From NCBI GenBank assembly GCA_963772375.1, contig CAVYXG010000001.1, forward strand, positions 868,001 to 932,000: a stretch of DNA of 64,000 nt, given 5' to 3'. Positions 43,447 to 52,900 of the stretch are shown here, piece by piece. The position numbers and the translations under genes were made by a program. The notes below the pieces were generated by a model. It saw nothing but the letters and a program-made list of their open reading frames with translations. It was not told the DNA's origin and did not search any database. This DNA comes from DATBHM01 sp963772375 (lineage in GTDB: Bacteria > Actinomycetota > UBA4738 > JACQTL01). Each line of letters starts with the position of its first letter. Position 1 is the stretch's first letter.

Positions 43447-44650
43447 GTCCTGTCTCCTTCACCGCTGACGACGTCGCCGTTCGCGCGGGCATCCTGTCGA
43501 CGGCCTCGCTGGGCCGCTTGCTGTCTCCATCGGGCTCCTCGCGACCTCGGAGACCCTCCGCGACCTGAGGCCATCGGAGCCGGTGACGCAACCACAGCGC
43601 CACATATACGAGCCCGACGAGGACGGGCACCTCGATCAGCGGGCCGACGACGCCGGCGAGCGCCTGGCCGGATGCGGCGCCGAACACCCCAACGGCGACG
43701 GCGATGGCGAGCTCGAAGTCGTTGCTCGCGACGGTGAACGCCATGGCGGCCGTCTGGGGGTACGGGAACCGCAGCAGGCGACCGGCGCCGAACCCGGCGA
43801 CCCACATGACCGCGAAGTACACGAGCAGCGGCAGCGCGATCCTGGCCACGTCGAGTGGGTTCGACGTGATCTCGTCGCCCTGGATCGCGAACAGCAGCAC
43901 GATGGTGAACAGCAGCCCGTACAGGGCGAGGGGGCTGATCTTCGGCACGAACCGCTCCTCGTACCACTCGCGGCCTCGGCGTCGAACGAGGATCCGTCGG
44001 GTCAGGAACCCCGCTGTGAGTGGAATCCCCAGGAAGATCAGCACGGTGCGGGCGACCTCCCAGATCCCAACCTCGAACCCCTGGGTGTCCAGTCCCAGCC
44101 AGTTGGGGAGCAGCGTCAGGTACAAGTAGCCGAGGAGCGAGTAGGCCACGACCTGGAAGATCGCGTTGAACACCACCAGGATGGCTGCCCGTTCCCGGTC
44201 GCCGCACGCGATGTCGTTCCACACGAGGACCATCGCGATGCATCGCGCCAGTCCCACGATGATGACCCCGGTCCGGTAGGCGGGCTCGTGGGGGAGCAGC
44301 AGCCACGCCAAGGCGAACATGAGGAGCGGCCCGACCACCCACGACAGCACGAGCGAGGTGCCGAAGAATGCCCGGTTGCTCACCCCGTCGCGGCTCATGT
44401 GCCCGAGGTCCTCGTAGCGGACCTTCGCCAGCACCGGGTACATCATCAGCAACAGGCCGAGCGCGATCGGGAGCGAGACCGTGCCCACGCGCAGCCTGTC
44501 GAGGCCGTCGTTCAGGCTGGGGATAAACGTCCCCAGCAGGAGCCCGCCGGCCATGGCCAGCGCGATCCACAGAGGTAGGAACCGGTCGAGCCGCGACAGC
44601 CGAGCCACGACGCTCCCGTCATCACCCGGGGTGGGACCAGGAAGGTTCAT
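43433..44650 (-). CDS. acr3: ACR3-type arsenite efflux transporter
   Basis: 405 aa with about ten membrane helices. RFLPLWIALAMAGGLLLGTFIP opens the transporter; the conserved Cys motif is GLARCIAMVLVWNDIACGD, and TVASNDFELAIAVAVGVFG carries the second functional loop. It expels arsenite. The ATG overlaps the arsR stop (ATGA), so arsR and acr3 are coupled. Confidence 0.92.
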   Translation of the reverse strand: MNLPGPTPGDDGSVVARLSRLDRFLPLWIALAMAGGLLLGTFIPSLNDGLDRLRVGTVSLPIALGLLLMMYPVLAKVRYEDLGHMSRDGVSNRAFFGTSLVLSWVVGPLLMFALAWLLLPHEPAYRTGVIIVGLARCIAMVLVWNDIACGDRERAAILVVFNAIFQVVAYSLLGYLYLTLLPNWLGLDTQGFEVGIWEVARTVLIFLGIPLTAGFLTRRILVRRRGREWYEERFVPKISPLALYGLLFTIVLLFAIQGDEITSNPLDVARIALPLLVYFAVMWVAGFGAGRLLRFPYPQTAAMAFTVASNDFELAIAVAVGVFGAASGQALAGVVGPLIEVPVLVGLVYVALWLRHRLRWPQVAEGLRGREEPDGDSKRPSEAVDRMPARTATSSAVKETGHGMP

Positions 44651-44958
44651 CGAGACCTTTCCTCCCCTGGGATAAGCCATTCGAGGTCTCGCCTCAGGCG
44701 GTCGAGCCCCTCTGGCTCCAGCGCGTAGTGCACGCGGCGTCCCCGACGTGTCCTGCTGACAAGACCAGCTTCCCGCAGCAGGCGCATGTGGTACGAGAGC
44801 AGGTTCGATGCGAGTCCCAGGTCGGTCTCGAGCTCGCACAGACAGCGAGTCCCCCGCCGGAGCTCGGCCAGGATCGCCTGGCGGGCGGGATCCCCGAGTG
44901 GGTTGAATCCCCGGGCACGTTCGGTGGTCGACCGATCAAGGATCGTTGAATGTTCCAC
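44647..44958 (-). CDS. arsR: ArsR/SmtB-type metalloregulator of acr3
   Basis: 103 aa winged helix: FNPLGDPARQAILAELRRGTRCLCELETDLGLASNLLSYHMRLLREAGLVSRTRRGRRVHYAL. Cys residues in TRCLCEL are candidate arsenite ligands. It should repress its own operon and release it on binding As(III). GTG 44958 is preferred, as the longer N-terminus upstream is not family-like. Confidence 0.87.
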   Translation of the reverse strand: MEHSTILDRSTTERARGFNPLGDPARQAILAELRRGTRCLCELETDLGLASNLLSYHMRLLREAGLVSRTRRGRRVHYALEPEGLDRLRRDLEWLIPGEERSR

Positions 44959-45083
44959 TTTCCCCAGCTTCGCCGCACGACGGTGCGGAGACGGGGTCAG
45001 AAGTCCCGGGCCCGAGGTGCCGAACATCAGTCGGCCACCTCCGCCAACGAGGACGGAGGCCGGGGATCAACGCACCGGTTCGC

Positions 45084-45322
45084 TCAGGATCGGTCGGACC
45101 CGGCTCCTTGTGTCGCGAGCAGTTCGGTCATCAGCGCCTGGACCCGACGCTCGATCTCGTCCCGGATCGGCTGAACGTCGTCAAGTGACCTGCCCGCGGT
45201 GTCAGGAAGATCCCAGTCCAGATACCGCTTCCCCGGATACACGGGGCAAGCGTCGCCGCATCCCATCGTGATGACGACATCGGCGGCACGCACCAGCTCG
45301 TCCGTGAGGGGCTTGGGAAACT
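45084..45322 (-). pseudogene. arsC: Arsenate reductase (LMW-PTPase type), C-terminal part
   Basis: The minus strand encodes FPKPLTDELVRAADVVITMGCGDACPVYPGKRYLDWDLPD and a DEIERRVQALMTELL helix, the second half of thioredoxin-coupled ArsC. The N-terminal CxxxxxR active-site loop is gone; a TAG lies directly before FPKP. The fragment precedes arsR in the same direction, so an original arsC-arsR-acr3 operon is likely. Confidence 0.8.
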
Positions 45323-45339
45323 ACTTCGACATGTCGACG

Positions 45340-46345
45340 TCGAGTTCCTCGCGTGCACCTGCTGCACTCGATGGACGACACGTTCTCGCTGCGGGATCGC
45401 CTCGAGCGATCCCGTTCGGCGTGGGCGGCGGGTACATCGGGCTCGAGATGGCGGACGCGCTCATCCATCGCGGACTCGACGTGACCTGCTGGAACAGGCT
45501 CCAGCAGTCATGACCACTGTCGACAACGAGCTGGGGGCGGTCGTCGGAGACGAGCTCCGGGCCAACGGCGTCGAGGCGAGGACCTCGGCCCTCGCTCGGC
45601 GAATCTCGCGGCAGGACGACCGGCTGATGGCCTCGGGCGAGGGGTTCGATGACGCCACCGGTGACGTGGTCCTCGTCGTTGTGAGCGTCCGACCCGATTC
45701 GGCGCTCGCCCTGGCCGCGCGAATCGAGCTCGGACTCCGCGACGCGATTCGCGTGGACTGGCGAATGCGCACGAACGTCCCGGACGTGTTCGCCGCCGGC
45801 GACTGCGTGGAGACCTGGCACCGGCTGCTGCAGCGTCCCACCTACATGCCGCTCGGAACGGCGCGCACAATCAGGGCCGCATCGCCGGGGAGAACGCTGT
45901 GGGTGCCGACCGCGAGTTTCAAGGGAGCCTCGGCACACAGGTGGTCAAGGTCTTCGATCTGGCGATCGCGCGTACCGGGCTACACGAGGCCGACGCCTCC
46001 CGTGAAGGGTATGACCGCTCACGACGCGATTGGAGACCTGGGACCACAAGTTCTACTACCCCGGGGGCGACGCGAATGACGATCCGAACGACCGGCGACC
46101 GTCGAGACGGTCAGTTTCTCGGGCGCAGAGCGTCGCGCAACCACCGGGGGCAGATCGCGAAAACGGATCGACGTGTTCGCCACGGTGTACGAGGGGATGC
46201 GTGTGGACGAGTTCTCGGACCTCGACCTCAGCCACACGCCGCCCTCAGCTCACCCTGGGACCCGGTGCAGATGGCAGGACAGAACTGGATGACAACATGG
46301 GAAACGCAGCGCCGGGCCGGGGAGGTGCCCGCTTCCAGCACAAGA
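45340..46345 (+). pseudogene. CoA-disulfide-reductase-like FAD/NAD oxidoreductase with many frameshifts
   Basis: Pieces in all three frames align in order to one flavoprotein: HSMDDTFSLRDRLERSRSA, VGGGYIGLEMADALIHRGLDVT, TTVDNELGAVVGDELRANGV, MRTNVPDVFAAGDCVETWHRLL, then FQGSLGTQVVKVFDLAIARTGL and a dimerisation-domain tail ending near SSPWDPVQMAGQNWMTT. At least five frame changes are needed and the N-terminal FAD-binding motif is missing. It begins abruptly beside the arsC remnant, suggesting a deletion joined the two. Confidence 0.75.
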
Positions 46346-46574
46346 TGAGATCGCCGACTCGCCAGTGCCTAACCCTCTGATCATCGGCGTCGTGTGATCG
46401 GTCTGCAGAGGGCTCTTCTCCGTCCCGTCTCGCCAGGCCCTTGCCCGAGCATGGGCCCTCGGGTGTCAACGCCGGCCGAAAGCTGAACGGTTAGCGCCGG
46501 TCGAAACCCGTACACCTCAGGAACGCTCCGAGGTGGCCATCACCTCCTTGTCCCGACCCTTCAGCCGGTAGCTG

Positions 46575-47285
46575 TCACCCTTCAGCGCGATGACCTCGGC
46601 GTGGTGGATGAGGCGGTCGACCATGGCCGCGACGGCCACGGGGTCCCCGAAGATCTCCCCCCACGCGCTGAACGTCTTGTTGCGAGCTCACGATCAGCGA
46701 GGCCCGCTCGTAGCGGGAGGCGACCAGCTCGAAGAACAGGGCCGCGGCCTCGGGGTCGAACGGGATGTACCCCACCTCGTCCACGATGACGCAGGGGAAC
46801 CCTGCCGGAGCCGCTCGAGCTCGTCGTCGAGGCGCCCCGCCCGCCTGGCCGCCCCCAGCCTGCTCACCCACTGGTGGGCGGTGGCGAAGGCCACGCGGTG
46901 CCCGCGGCGGGCCGCCTGAACCGCGAGGGCGATCGACAGGTGGGTCTTGCCAGTGCCCGGCGGACCGAGGAACACGACGTTCGTCGCCTCGTGCCAGGAA
47001 GTCGAGCTGTGCCAGGTGGGCGATCTGGGTCCGCTTCACCGAACGGGCGAAGGAGAAGTCGAAGTCGTCGAGGGTCTTGACCTGGGGGAACCGGGCGGCC
47101 TTGATCCGGGCCGAGCCCCCGTGAGTTTCCCGGGAGGCGACCTCCTCGGAAAGGACCTGGGCCAGGTACTGCTCGTAGTCCCAGCCCTCGGACCGGGCCC
47201 GCTCGGCGAGCGAGGCCGCCAACGCCGCGATGCGGGGCGCCTTGAGAGCGCGGGAGAGGTACGCCAGCTCGGCTGCGGCGGCCAT
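46575..47285 (-). pseudogene. istB: IstB helper ATPase with three frameshifts
   Basis: The start AELAYLSRALKAPRIAALAASLAERA and FPQVKTLDDFDFSF are in one frame; FLGPPGTGKTHLSIALAV (Walker A) lies in another; CVIVDEVGYIPFDPEAAALFFEL returns to the first; the end (NKTFSAWGEIF) is shifted again by an extra base near 46686. Breaks lie near 46985, 46805 and 46686. Confidence 0.85.
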
Positions 47286-48512
47286 CTACGCCACCCCCGC
47301 CGCGTCGTCGTAGCGGGTGAGGTCGACCTCGTCGAGTTCGACGTCGCCGCGTTCGAGCCGGGACGTGGCCTCCCGGGCCAACCGGAGCGCCCGGGCGTGG
47401 CGAGGGTCGAGCATCACGTCGGCCGGAGCGAAGCTCCGCACGTGCCGGGCGATCTCCTCCCCTTCGAGGTGCACGACCACCTCTCGCGGTGCCACCCGGA
47501 CCTGGACACGGCGGCGCACGAGTCCCGGCGGCACGGAGTAGTCCACGTCCCGGACGCGGACGAAGCCGTCCTTCTGGACACGGACCTCGAGGCGCTGGTC
47601 GACGTCGGGGAGGGGGTGCGGCAGCGCGTGCAGGTACCGCCGCTCGGCGTCGAGGGCCTCGCCGACCCTGCCCCCGACGCGGCGGTGGTGCCGGCGGTAG
47701 GCGACGTCGGTGGTCCAGGCGTCGCACTGGGCTTGCAGGTCGTCGAGGTCGGCGAACGAGCGAAGGGGCAGGAACGAGCCCTCCAGGTAGCCGTTGGTCC
47801 GCTCCACCTGGCCCTTCGACTCGGGCTTTCCCGGGTCGAGCACGATGAGGCGCATCCCGAGGTACCCGCACATGGCGGCGACCTCAGGGTGCAGGACCGC
47901 GGTGGGGCCGGCGCCGGAGGCGATGATCGAGGAGTCGTTGTCGACGACCATGGCGTCGGGGACCCCGCCGAGCCGCGTGAGGGACGCCACCACGGCCTGC
48001 AGGAAGTCCGCCATCGTCTTGGACAGGCTGTACACCGCGGCGTGGGCGGCCGAGTGCGGGAGCGTGGTCACCCATCCGTACACCTTCCGGCTCGCGGAGG
48101 GGCTGACGGGGATCCTCGTGCCCTTCGGCTCCCACCAGTCGCCGTGGGCGATCTCGCCGGGGAGGTAGGTGGTGCGCTGGTAGCTCCGGGCGGCCAGGAA
48201 CGTCGGGCGGACCGTGGCGATGTGGTCCTTGAGGATCGTGATGCCACCCGAGTACCCCTCTGCCCGCAGGTGCTCGAGGACGACGGTCGCCGGCGCCTCC
48301 GCATCGGAGTCGAGCATCGCGGCGACGGAGTCCTTGAACGGGTCGAGCTTCGACCCCTGTGCCTCCCGGACGTAGCGGGGCGGGTCGGGCAGCTCGAGGA
48401 GACGGATCACTGTCGTCCGGCTCATCTGCAGTCGTTTGGCGATCGTCGCCTTGGCCAGGTGCTCGCGGTGGTACAGCCGGTGAACCTCGGCCCAGTCGTG
48501 CACGTCGTACAC
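47286..48512 (-). CDS. istA: IS21 transposase IstA (second element)
   Basis: 408 aa, intact. Helix-turn-helix YHREHLAKATIAKRLQMSRTTVIRLL, DDE core with GEIAHGDWWEPKG, DAMVVDNDSSII and PESKGQVERTNGYLEGSFL, and a C-terminal DNA-binding part. GTG 48512. The stop directly abuts the istB ATG. Confidence 0.9.
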   Translation of the reverse strand: MYDVHDWAEVHRLYHREHLAKATIAKRLQMSRTTVIRLLELPDPPRYVREAQGSKLDPFKDSVAAMLDSDAEAPATVVLEHLRAEGYSGGITILKDHIATVRPTFLAARSYQRTTYLPGEIAHGDWWEPKGTRIPVSPSASRKVYGWVTTLPHSAAHAAVYSLSKTMADFLQAVVASLTRLGGVPDAMVVDNDSSIIASGAGPTAVLHPEVAAMCGYLGMRLIVLDPGKPESKGQVERTNGYLEGSFLPLRSFADLDDLQAQCDAWTTDVAYRRHHRRVGGRVGEALDAERRYLHALPHPLPDVDQRLEVRVQKDGFVRVRDVDYSVPPGLVRRRVQVRVAPREVVVHLEGEEIARHVRSFAPADVMLDPRHARALRLAREATSRLERGDVELDEVDLTRYDDAAGVA

Positions 48513-48735
48513 CCCTTCCTCCTCCCGTCGACGGTGACGGAAGGGTCGGTCGAGAACTGCTCCACGTGTGGGAGGTGTTCAGTTTTCGACCGGCGCGAGG
48601 TGTTCAGTGTTCACCCGGCGTCGACACTCGGGCCCCGGGTCCTCCGGCATTGAGACCGGGCCCTGGTCGGAAGCAGAGTATCCGTAGCCGCCCAGCGTGG
48701 TGCCTGGTTGCGGGCGGAAGTCGAAGGAGGCCGAT

Positions 48736-49137
48736 ATGCGGCTCTCTTGGAGAGACGGGCTCGCCACTCTTTTCGTCGGAACGGGTGCGGTGTTGTACGC
48801 CCTGTGGTTGGCCGGCGTGGAGGTGGGAGGGGTCAGGGTCCTCACGGGGCTCGTCCTGGGACTGGGACTTGCGGCGTCCGTAACCGCCGTGGTGTACGGG
48901 GTTGGCGCGGGGCTCTTGCAGGCGTCGAAGGCGTACCTGGTGGTCGCGTCCGTCATCGGCTTTGCCGCTCTGGTGGCGGGCGTGATCGCACTTGTCGGCG
49001 CCAACGAGACCATGCTCGCGATGCTCGTGGCCTCGACCGTCGCGCTGTGGGCAATGTCCACCGTGAGGCATGCAGTGTCGACACGGATAGTCAGGCACGA
49101 GCCCGCAACCGAAGTGCCCCTCGAGGAAGCGGCATAG
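48736..49137 (+). CDS. Four-helix membrane protein of unknown function
   Basis: 133 aa with four hydrophobic helices (about 10-26, 31-55, 62-88, 90-108) and a charged tail. ATG 48736 follows AAGGAGG by about 6 nt. No family recognised. A possible operon with the small protein at 49213 and the flavodoxin-fold gene at 49505. Confidence 0.62.
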   Translation: MRLSWRDGLATLFVGTGAVLYALWLAGVEVGGVRVLTGLVLGLGLAASVTAVVYGVGAGLLQASKAYLVVASVIGFAALVAGVIALVGANETMLAMLVASTVALWAMSTVRHAVSTRIVRHEPATEVPLEEAA

Positions 49138-49212
49138 CAGAGAGCGGATCGCTGCGCCGCGTCGAGGTCCGGACGCCCGCCCAGCCATCGAGCCGCTGAG
49201 GAAGGAGGAGCC

Positions 49213-49448
49213 ATGAAGAGCCGGATGCTAGTCGCCGGTGCTGCCGTGGTCGCGGTTGTGCTCGTTCGTCGCCTCGTCATCAGGTCGGGGGATGGGAGCG
49301 GATGCTCGAGCGGATGCCGGACACCGCCCCGCCGAAGTGGATGTTCCGCAACATCGGCGCCATCCGGGAGAACACCGATCGCATCCTCGAACTGCTCGAG
49401 GACAACAGGGTGCCCCTGCCGGCAGAGGAACCGGGAAGAGCCGCCTGA
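49213..49448 (+). pseudogene. Small membrane-anchored protein with one frameshift
   Basis: AGGAGGAG precedes ATG 49213, which opens SRMLVAGAAVVAVVLVRRLV, an N-terminal membrane helix. Near 49290 the frame must change to continue as RMLERMPDTAPPKWMFRNIG then AIRENTDRILELLEDNRVPLP to the stop at 49448. The two parts make a sensible 78-aa protein only with a one-base correction. Confidence 0.5.
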
Positions 49449-49504
49449 GGATCGACGATGTGGCGAGCAACTCGGTGTGGACCGAGATGGGAGGCGAGCG
49501 GACG

Positions 49505-50230
49505 ATGAGAGTGCTGGTCGTGTACGCGCACTACAATCCCGAGTCCTTCTGCCATGCGGTCCTGGAGCAAGTCACGAAGGGCCTCCGGGACGGTGGACAT
49601 ACGTACGAGGTCGTCGATCTCTACGCCATCGGCTTCGATCCGGTCTTCCGCATCGAGGACGGCCACCGGTTCCTGGATCGGTCCACGCCCCGGGCGCTGT
49701 TGGACGAGGCCGATCTCAAGGCGCGCATCGTTGCATCTGCCGGTGGACCCATCCGTCGGCTTGTGGCGAAGCGATACGTGCGTGACAAGGGCCTCGACGA
49801 CATCGTCGACCTGATCAACTCGCGGCGGCCGAAGGACGTCGTGGAACAGCAGGCGAAGGTGGCCGCGTCCGAGGGACTCATCCTCATTGCGCCCGTGTTC
49901 TGGATGGGCCTCCCGGCCATCATGAGCGGGTGGATCCACCGGGTGTTCAGCTACGGGTTCGTGTACTCGATGACGCCGGAGGGCTGGGGCGGGCATTTGA
50001 GCGGCCGCATCCCGCTCATGAAGCAGCGAAAGGCCCTCATCATCAACACCACCTTCTTCAGCGAAGACGACTACCGGGAGGGCGGCTGGCAGGCCGCTAT
50101 GGGCAAGATCCTCGGGGAGTGGAGCCTGATGATGCCGGGGGTCAAGGATGTGGAGCATGTGTTCTTGTACTCGCCGCTCGCCGTGGACGACCGGTCCGGA
50201 GCGGGTACCTGGAGAGGGCTTACCGCCTAG
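49505..50230 (+). CDS. Flavodoxin-fold NAD(P)H:quinone-oxidoreductase-like protein, C-terminus frameshifted
   Basis: 241 aa as read. RVLVVYAHYNPESFCHAVLEQV is the flavin-binding start; LILIAPVFWMGLPAIMSGWIHRVFSYGF and KALIINTTFFSEDDYR are conserved. After AVDDRSGA the frame gives TWRGLTA and stops, while the next frame continues GYLERAYRLGKEFEPAGE to 50277, the normal family ending. One extra base near 50205 explains this. The core fold is complete, so partial function is possible. Confidence 0.75.
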   Translation: MRVLVVYAHYNPESFCHAVLEQVTKGLRDGGHTYEVVDLYAIGFDPVFRIEDGHRFLDRSTPRALLDEADLKARIVASAGGPIRRLVAKRYVRDKGLDDIVDLINSRRPKDVVEQQAKVAASEGLILIAPVFWMGLPAIMSGWIHRVFSYGFVYSMTPEGWGGHLSGRIPLMKQRKALIINTTFFSEDDYREGGWQAAMGKILGEWSLMMPGVKDVEHVFLYSPLAVDDRSGAGTWRGLTA

Positions 50231-50290
50231 GGAAGGAGTTCGAGCCAGCGGGCGAAGTGCGTCACCCAGCCGCGTGAGGTTCAGCCGTCG

Positions 50291-50560
50291 CTACCCAGCG
50301 GAGACGGGCTCGGACGCGAAGATCGCCGCGACCCGTTCGAGATCGCCGTCCCTCAGCGAGTAGTACACCCAGCGACCGCGCCTCTGCCGCTCGAGGATGC
50401 CGGCCTCGTACAGGCGCTTGAGGTGGTGGCTGACGGTGGGCTGGGACAACCCGAACGGCTCGGTGAGATTGCAGACGCACGCCTCCGCCCTGTTTGCGCC
50501 CCGATCAGACTCACGAGGCGAAGGCGCGCGGGGTCGGCCAGGTCCTGTTTTGAGAAGCGG
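50291..50560 (-). pseudogene. ArsR-family regulator, frameshifted
   Basis: The C-terminal part is intact: EACVCNLTEPFGLSQPTVSHHLKRLYEAGILERQRRGRWVYYSLRDGDLERV, with the CVC metal motif. The upstream part (KQDLADPARLRLVSLIGAQTG) is in another frame, so a base has been lost near 50485. It is convergent with the flavodoxin-like gene. Confidence 0.78.
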
Positions 50561-51062
50561 TGCCCCGCGGTTGTTGGTCACACGGCGACCCATCGCGAGG
50601 ACGACCACATCTCGCGGAGCTGGGCGACGAGACTTCCGGCCTGTTCGGCGCCAGGCTCATGCGCGCAATGTCGTCGTAGCCGCCGCGATCGACCCCGACG
50701 TTCGGACGACAAGTCCCAATGGCGAGGGTCCATGCGGCACCCCCTGGCGAAGGGGCATCGGCCTAGGTTGGTGGACGGCTGCCGAACGCTGGGATACCGA
50801 GAAGGGTGCGTCTGACGGGGGTCACAGTCGATCGTCCCGCCCATTCGATCGACACGATGCAGGTACCGGAGGTGAGAGAACCGAGGTGGCAGCGCATACG
50901 AAGTTGTCGCGGGAGCCCTGCTCGCCATCACCGGCATCGGGATCGTCCTCGGCACAATCACGAACGAGGCGCTCTACCGTGAACCGAGGATGGGACGCTG
51001 CCGGGTCGCACCTGGTCGCGCCATCGCTAACACCGCTGGCACCGAGCACGACGTAGCCTTCC
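50561..51062. other. No supported gene
   Basis: A short hydrophobic stretch (VVAGALLAITGIGIVLGTITNEALYR, about 50905-50985) suggests the remnant of a membrane protein, but there is no start, family match or continuous frame. Confidence 0.4.
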
Positions 51063-51983
51063 ATGGTCGACGATCTCTTGCTTCGCGCCGAGGGGCTCTC
51101 CCTCCGGTACCCGACCGGCACCCTCGCCATCGACGAGCTGACAGTCGAGGTCCCCCGCGGTTGCGTGGGGCTGGTCGGTGCCAACGGCGCCGGGAAGACG
51201 ACGCTGCTGCGCCTGGCGCTGGGCCAGTTGCGCCCCACCGCGGGCACGATCGAGGTCGTGGGGCGGGCCGTGGCCGACGATCCGATCGGGGTACGGGCCC
51301 ACATCGGCTTCATGCCCGAGCACGACTGCCTTCCCTCCGACCAGACGGCTGCCGACGTCGTCGCCACCCTCGGCGAACTGGCCGGTCTGCCGCCCCGCGC
51401 CGCGCGCCAACGCGCCTCGGAGGTGCTCGACATCGTCGGCTTGGACGAGGCGCGGTTCCGGCCGATCGGCGGCTTCTCGACGGGCATGCGCCAGCGCACG
51501 AAGCTGGCCCAGGCGATCGTCGCCGACCCGGAGGTGGTACTGCTCGACGAGCCCACCGCCGGCCTCGACCCGATCGGTCGTGAGGAGATGCTCGCCCTCG
51601 TGGGCCGGCTCGCCGGCTTCGGTATCTCTGCGCTCGTGGCCACCCACCTGCTCGACGACGTGCAACACGTGTGCGATCAGGTGGTGATGATGGACGGCGG
51701 CAAGCTGCGCCATGCCGGCGCCATCCAGGCCCTCGTGCACCGCACCGGCGCCTTGCGAGTCGAGGTGACCGACGGCGCCGCACGCCTCGCCGACCTCCTG
51801 AGCCTCGCCGGCGTCGCGGTCGCCGTGGTCGACGACGCCACCCTGGATATGCGGGTCGACGGCGACGAGGGCCAGGTGCTCGACCTGGTGCGCGACGGCG
51901 CCGACGACCTCGGGCTCGGCCTCCACGCCATGACCACACGACGAACCTCCCTCGACGAGCTCTTCTTGGATGAGCCCCGGTGA
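51063..51983 (+). CDS. ABC transporter ATPase (first of two)
   Basis: 306 aa. Walker A GANGAGKTT (39-47), signature FSTGMRQRTKLAQ, Walker B VVLLDEPTAGLDP, H-loop ATHLLDD, plus a C-terminal extension of about 80 residues common in ABC-2-type exporters. GTGA overlap with the permease gene. It should energise export through the membrane protein encoded next. Confidence 0.9.
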   Translation: MVDDLLLRAEGLSLRYPTGTLAIDELTVEVPRGCVGLVGANGAGKTTLLRLALGQLRPTAGTIEVVGRAVADDPIGVRAHIGFMPEHDCLPSDQTAADVVATLGELAGLPPRAARQRASEVLDIVGLDEARFRPIGGFSTGMRQRTKLAQAIVADPEVVLLDEPTAGLDPIGREEMLALVGRLAGFGISALVATHLLDDVQHVCDQVVMMDGGKLRHAGAIQALVHRTGALRVEVTDGAARLADLLSLAGVAVAVVDDATLDMRVDGDEGQVLDLVRDGADDLGLGLHAMTTRRTSLDELFLDEPR

Positions 51984-52900
51984 CCACACCGCTCGAGTCT
52001 CCCGCCGGCGCCGTCTACGACCGTGGCTACCGTCCCTACGAGGGCGAGCTCGGGGGCCGCGGCGCCGCCCGCGCTGCGCTCGTGCGCGTCTCGATCCGCC
52101 GTTCCCTCGGCCTGCGTCGGTCGTGGCGCCAGAAGGTCCTGCCGTGGTCGCTGCTCGCGATCGCCACGATTCCGGCCTTGGTGAACGTCGGCGTGAAGTA
52201 CATCACCCGCAACACCCCGGCCTCGAACTTCAACCTGATCACCTACCGCGAGTACGTGGGGGTGTCCACCGCGCTGCTGCTCTTCGTGGCCATCACGGCG
52301 CCCGACATGGTGTGCCCCGACCGGCGCAACCGGGTCCTGCCGCTGATCTTCGCCCGTCCGCTCACCGGAAACGACTACGTGGCCGCCAAGGTCGGGGCCC
52401 TCACCGCCGTCCTCTTCGGCTTCGGATTCCTGCCCCAGGTGGTGCTGTTCGCCGGCCAGATGTACGTGGCCCCGGAGGGCGCGCTCGACTACGTGAAAGC
52501 GAACTCCGCGGTCTTGTGGCAGGTGCCGGTGGCGGTCGCCCTGTTCTCCCTGTACTGGGCGTCACTCGCGGTGGCCATCTCAGCCACGACCGCGCGCCGC
52601 GTCGTCGCCGGGGTGGCCCTGCTCGCCACCGTTCTCGTCTCTGGGGCGGTGGCGTCGATCCTCGTCTCCGCTGGGGGCGTCGACCCCGGATCCATCTTCG
52701 AGAACGGCAGCCTCTGGGGGCTCCTCAGCGTAGTGGACATCCCGCTGCGGATGACCGACCTCGTGTTCCTCGGGCACGTCGATCCCCGGTCGCTCGTCGG
52801 CGGCGCGGAAGGGGGAGGCATCGGCGTCGTCCTCATCTACGTCGCGGTCGTCGCCGGCTCCCTCGGCTACCTCATCCACCGATACCGGCGAGTCCTGTGA
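51980..52900 (+). CDS. ABC-2-type permease (first of two)
   Basis: 306 aa, N-terminus DRGYRPYEGELGGRGAA typical of ABC exporter permeases, then about six hydrophobic helices and DRRNRVLPLIFARPLTGNDYVAAK after the second helix. GTG start overlaps the preceding stop and its own TGA overlaps the next GTG. Confidence 0.86.
   Translation: MTTPLESPAGAVYDRGYRPYEGELGGRGAARAALVRVSIRRSLGLRRSWRQKVLPWSLLAIATIPALVNVGVKYITRNTPASNFNLITYREYVGVSTALLLFVAITAPDMVCPDRRNRVLPLIFARPLTGNDYVAAKVGALTAVLFGFGFLPQVVLFAGQMYVAPEGALDYVKANSAVLWQVPVAVALFSLYWASLAVAISATTARRVVAGVALLATVLVSGAVASILVSAGGVDPGSIFENGSLWGLLSVVDIPLRMTDLVFLGHVDPRSLVGGAEGGGIGVVLIYVAVVAGSLGYLIHRYRRVL

Larger units (their letters stand above)
46464..48626 (-). 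mobile_element. IS21-family element, second type, with 6-bp target duplication
   Basis: Ends are TGTCAACGCCGGCCGAAAG (left) and, read inward from the right, TGTCGACGCCGGGTGAAC; each end repeats a second CGCCGGTCGAAA block about 30 nt inside. CTCGGG flanks both sides (46458-46463 and 48627-48632). The element differs in sequence from the first IS21. istB is broken, so it is immobile unless helped. Confidence 0.88.
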
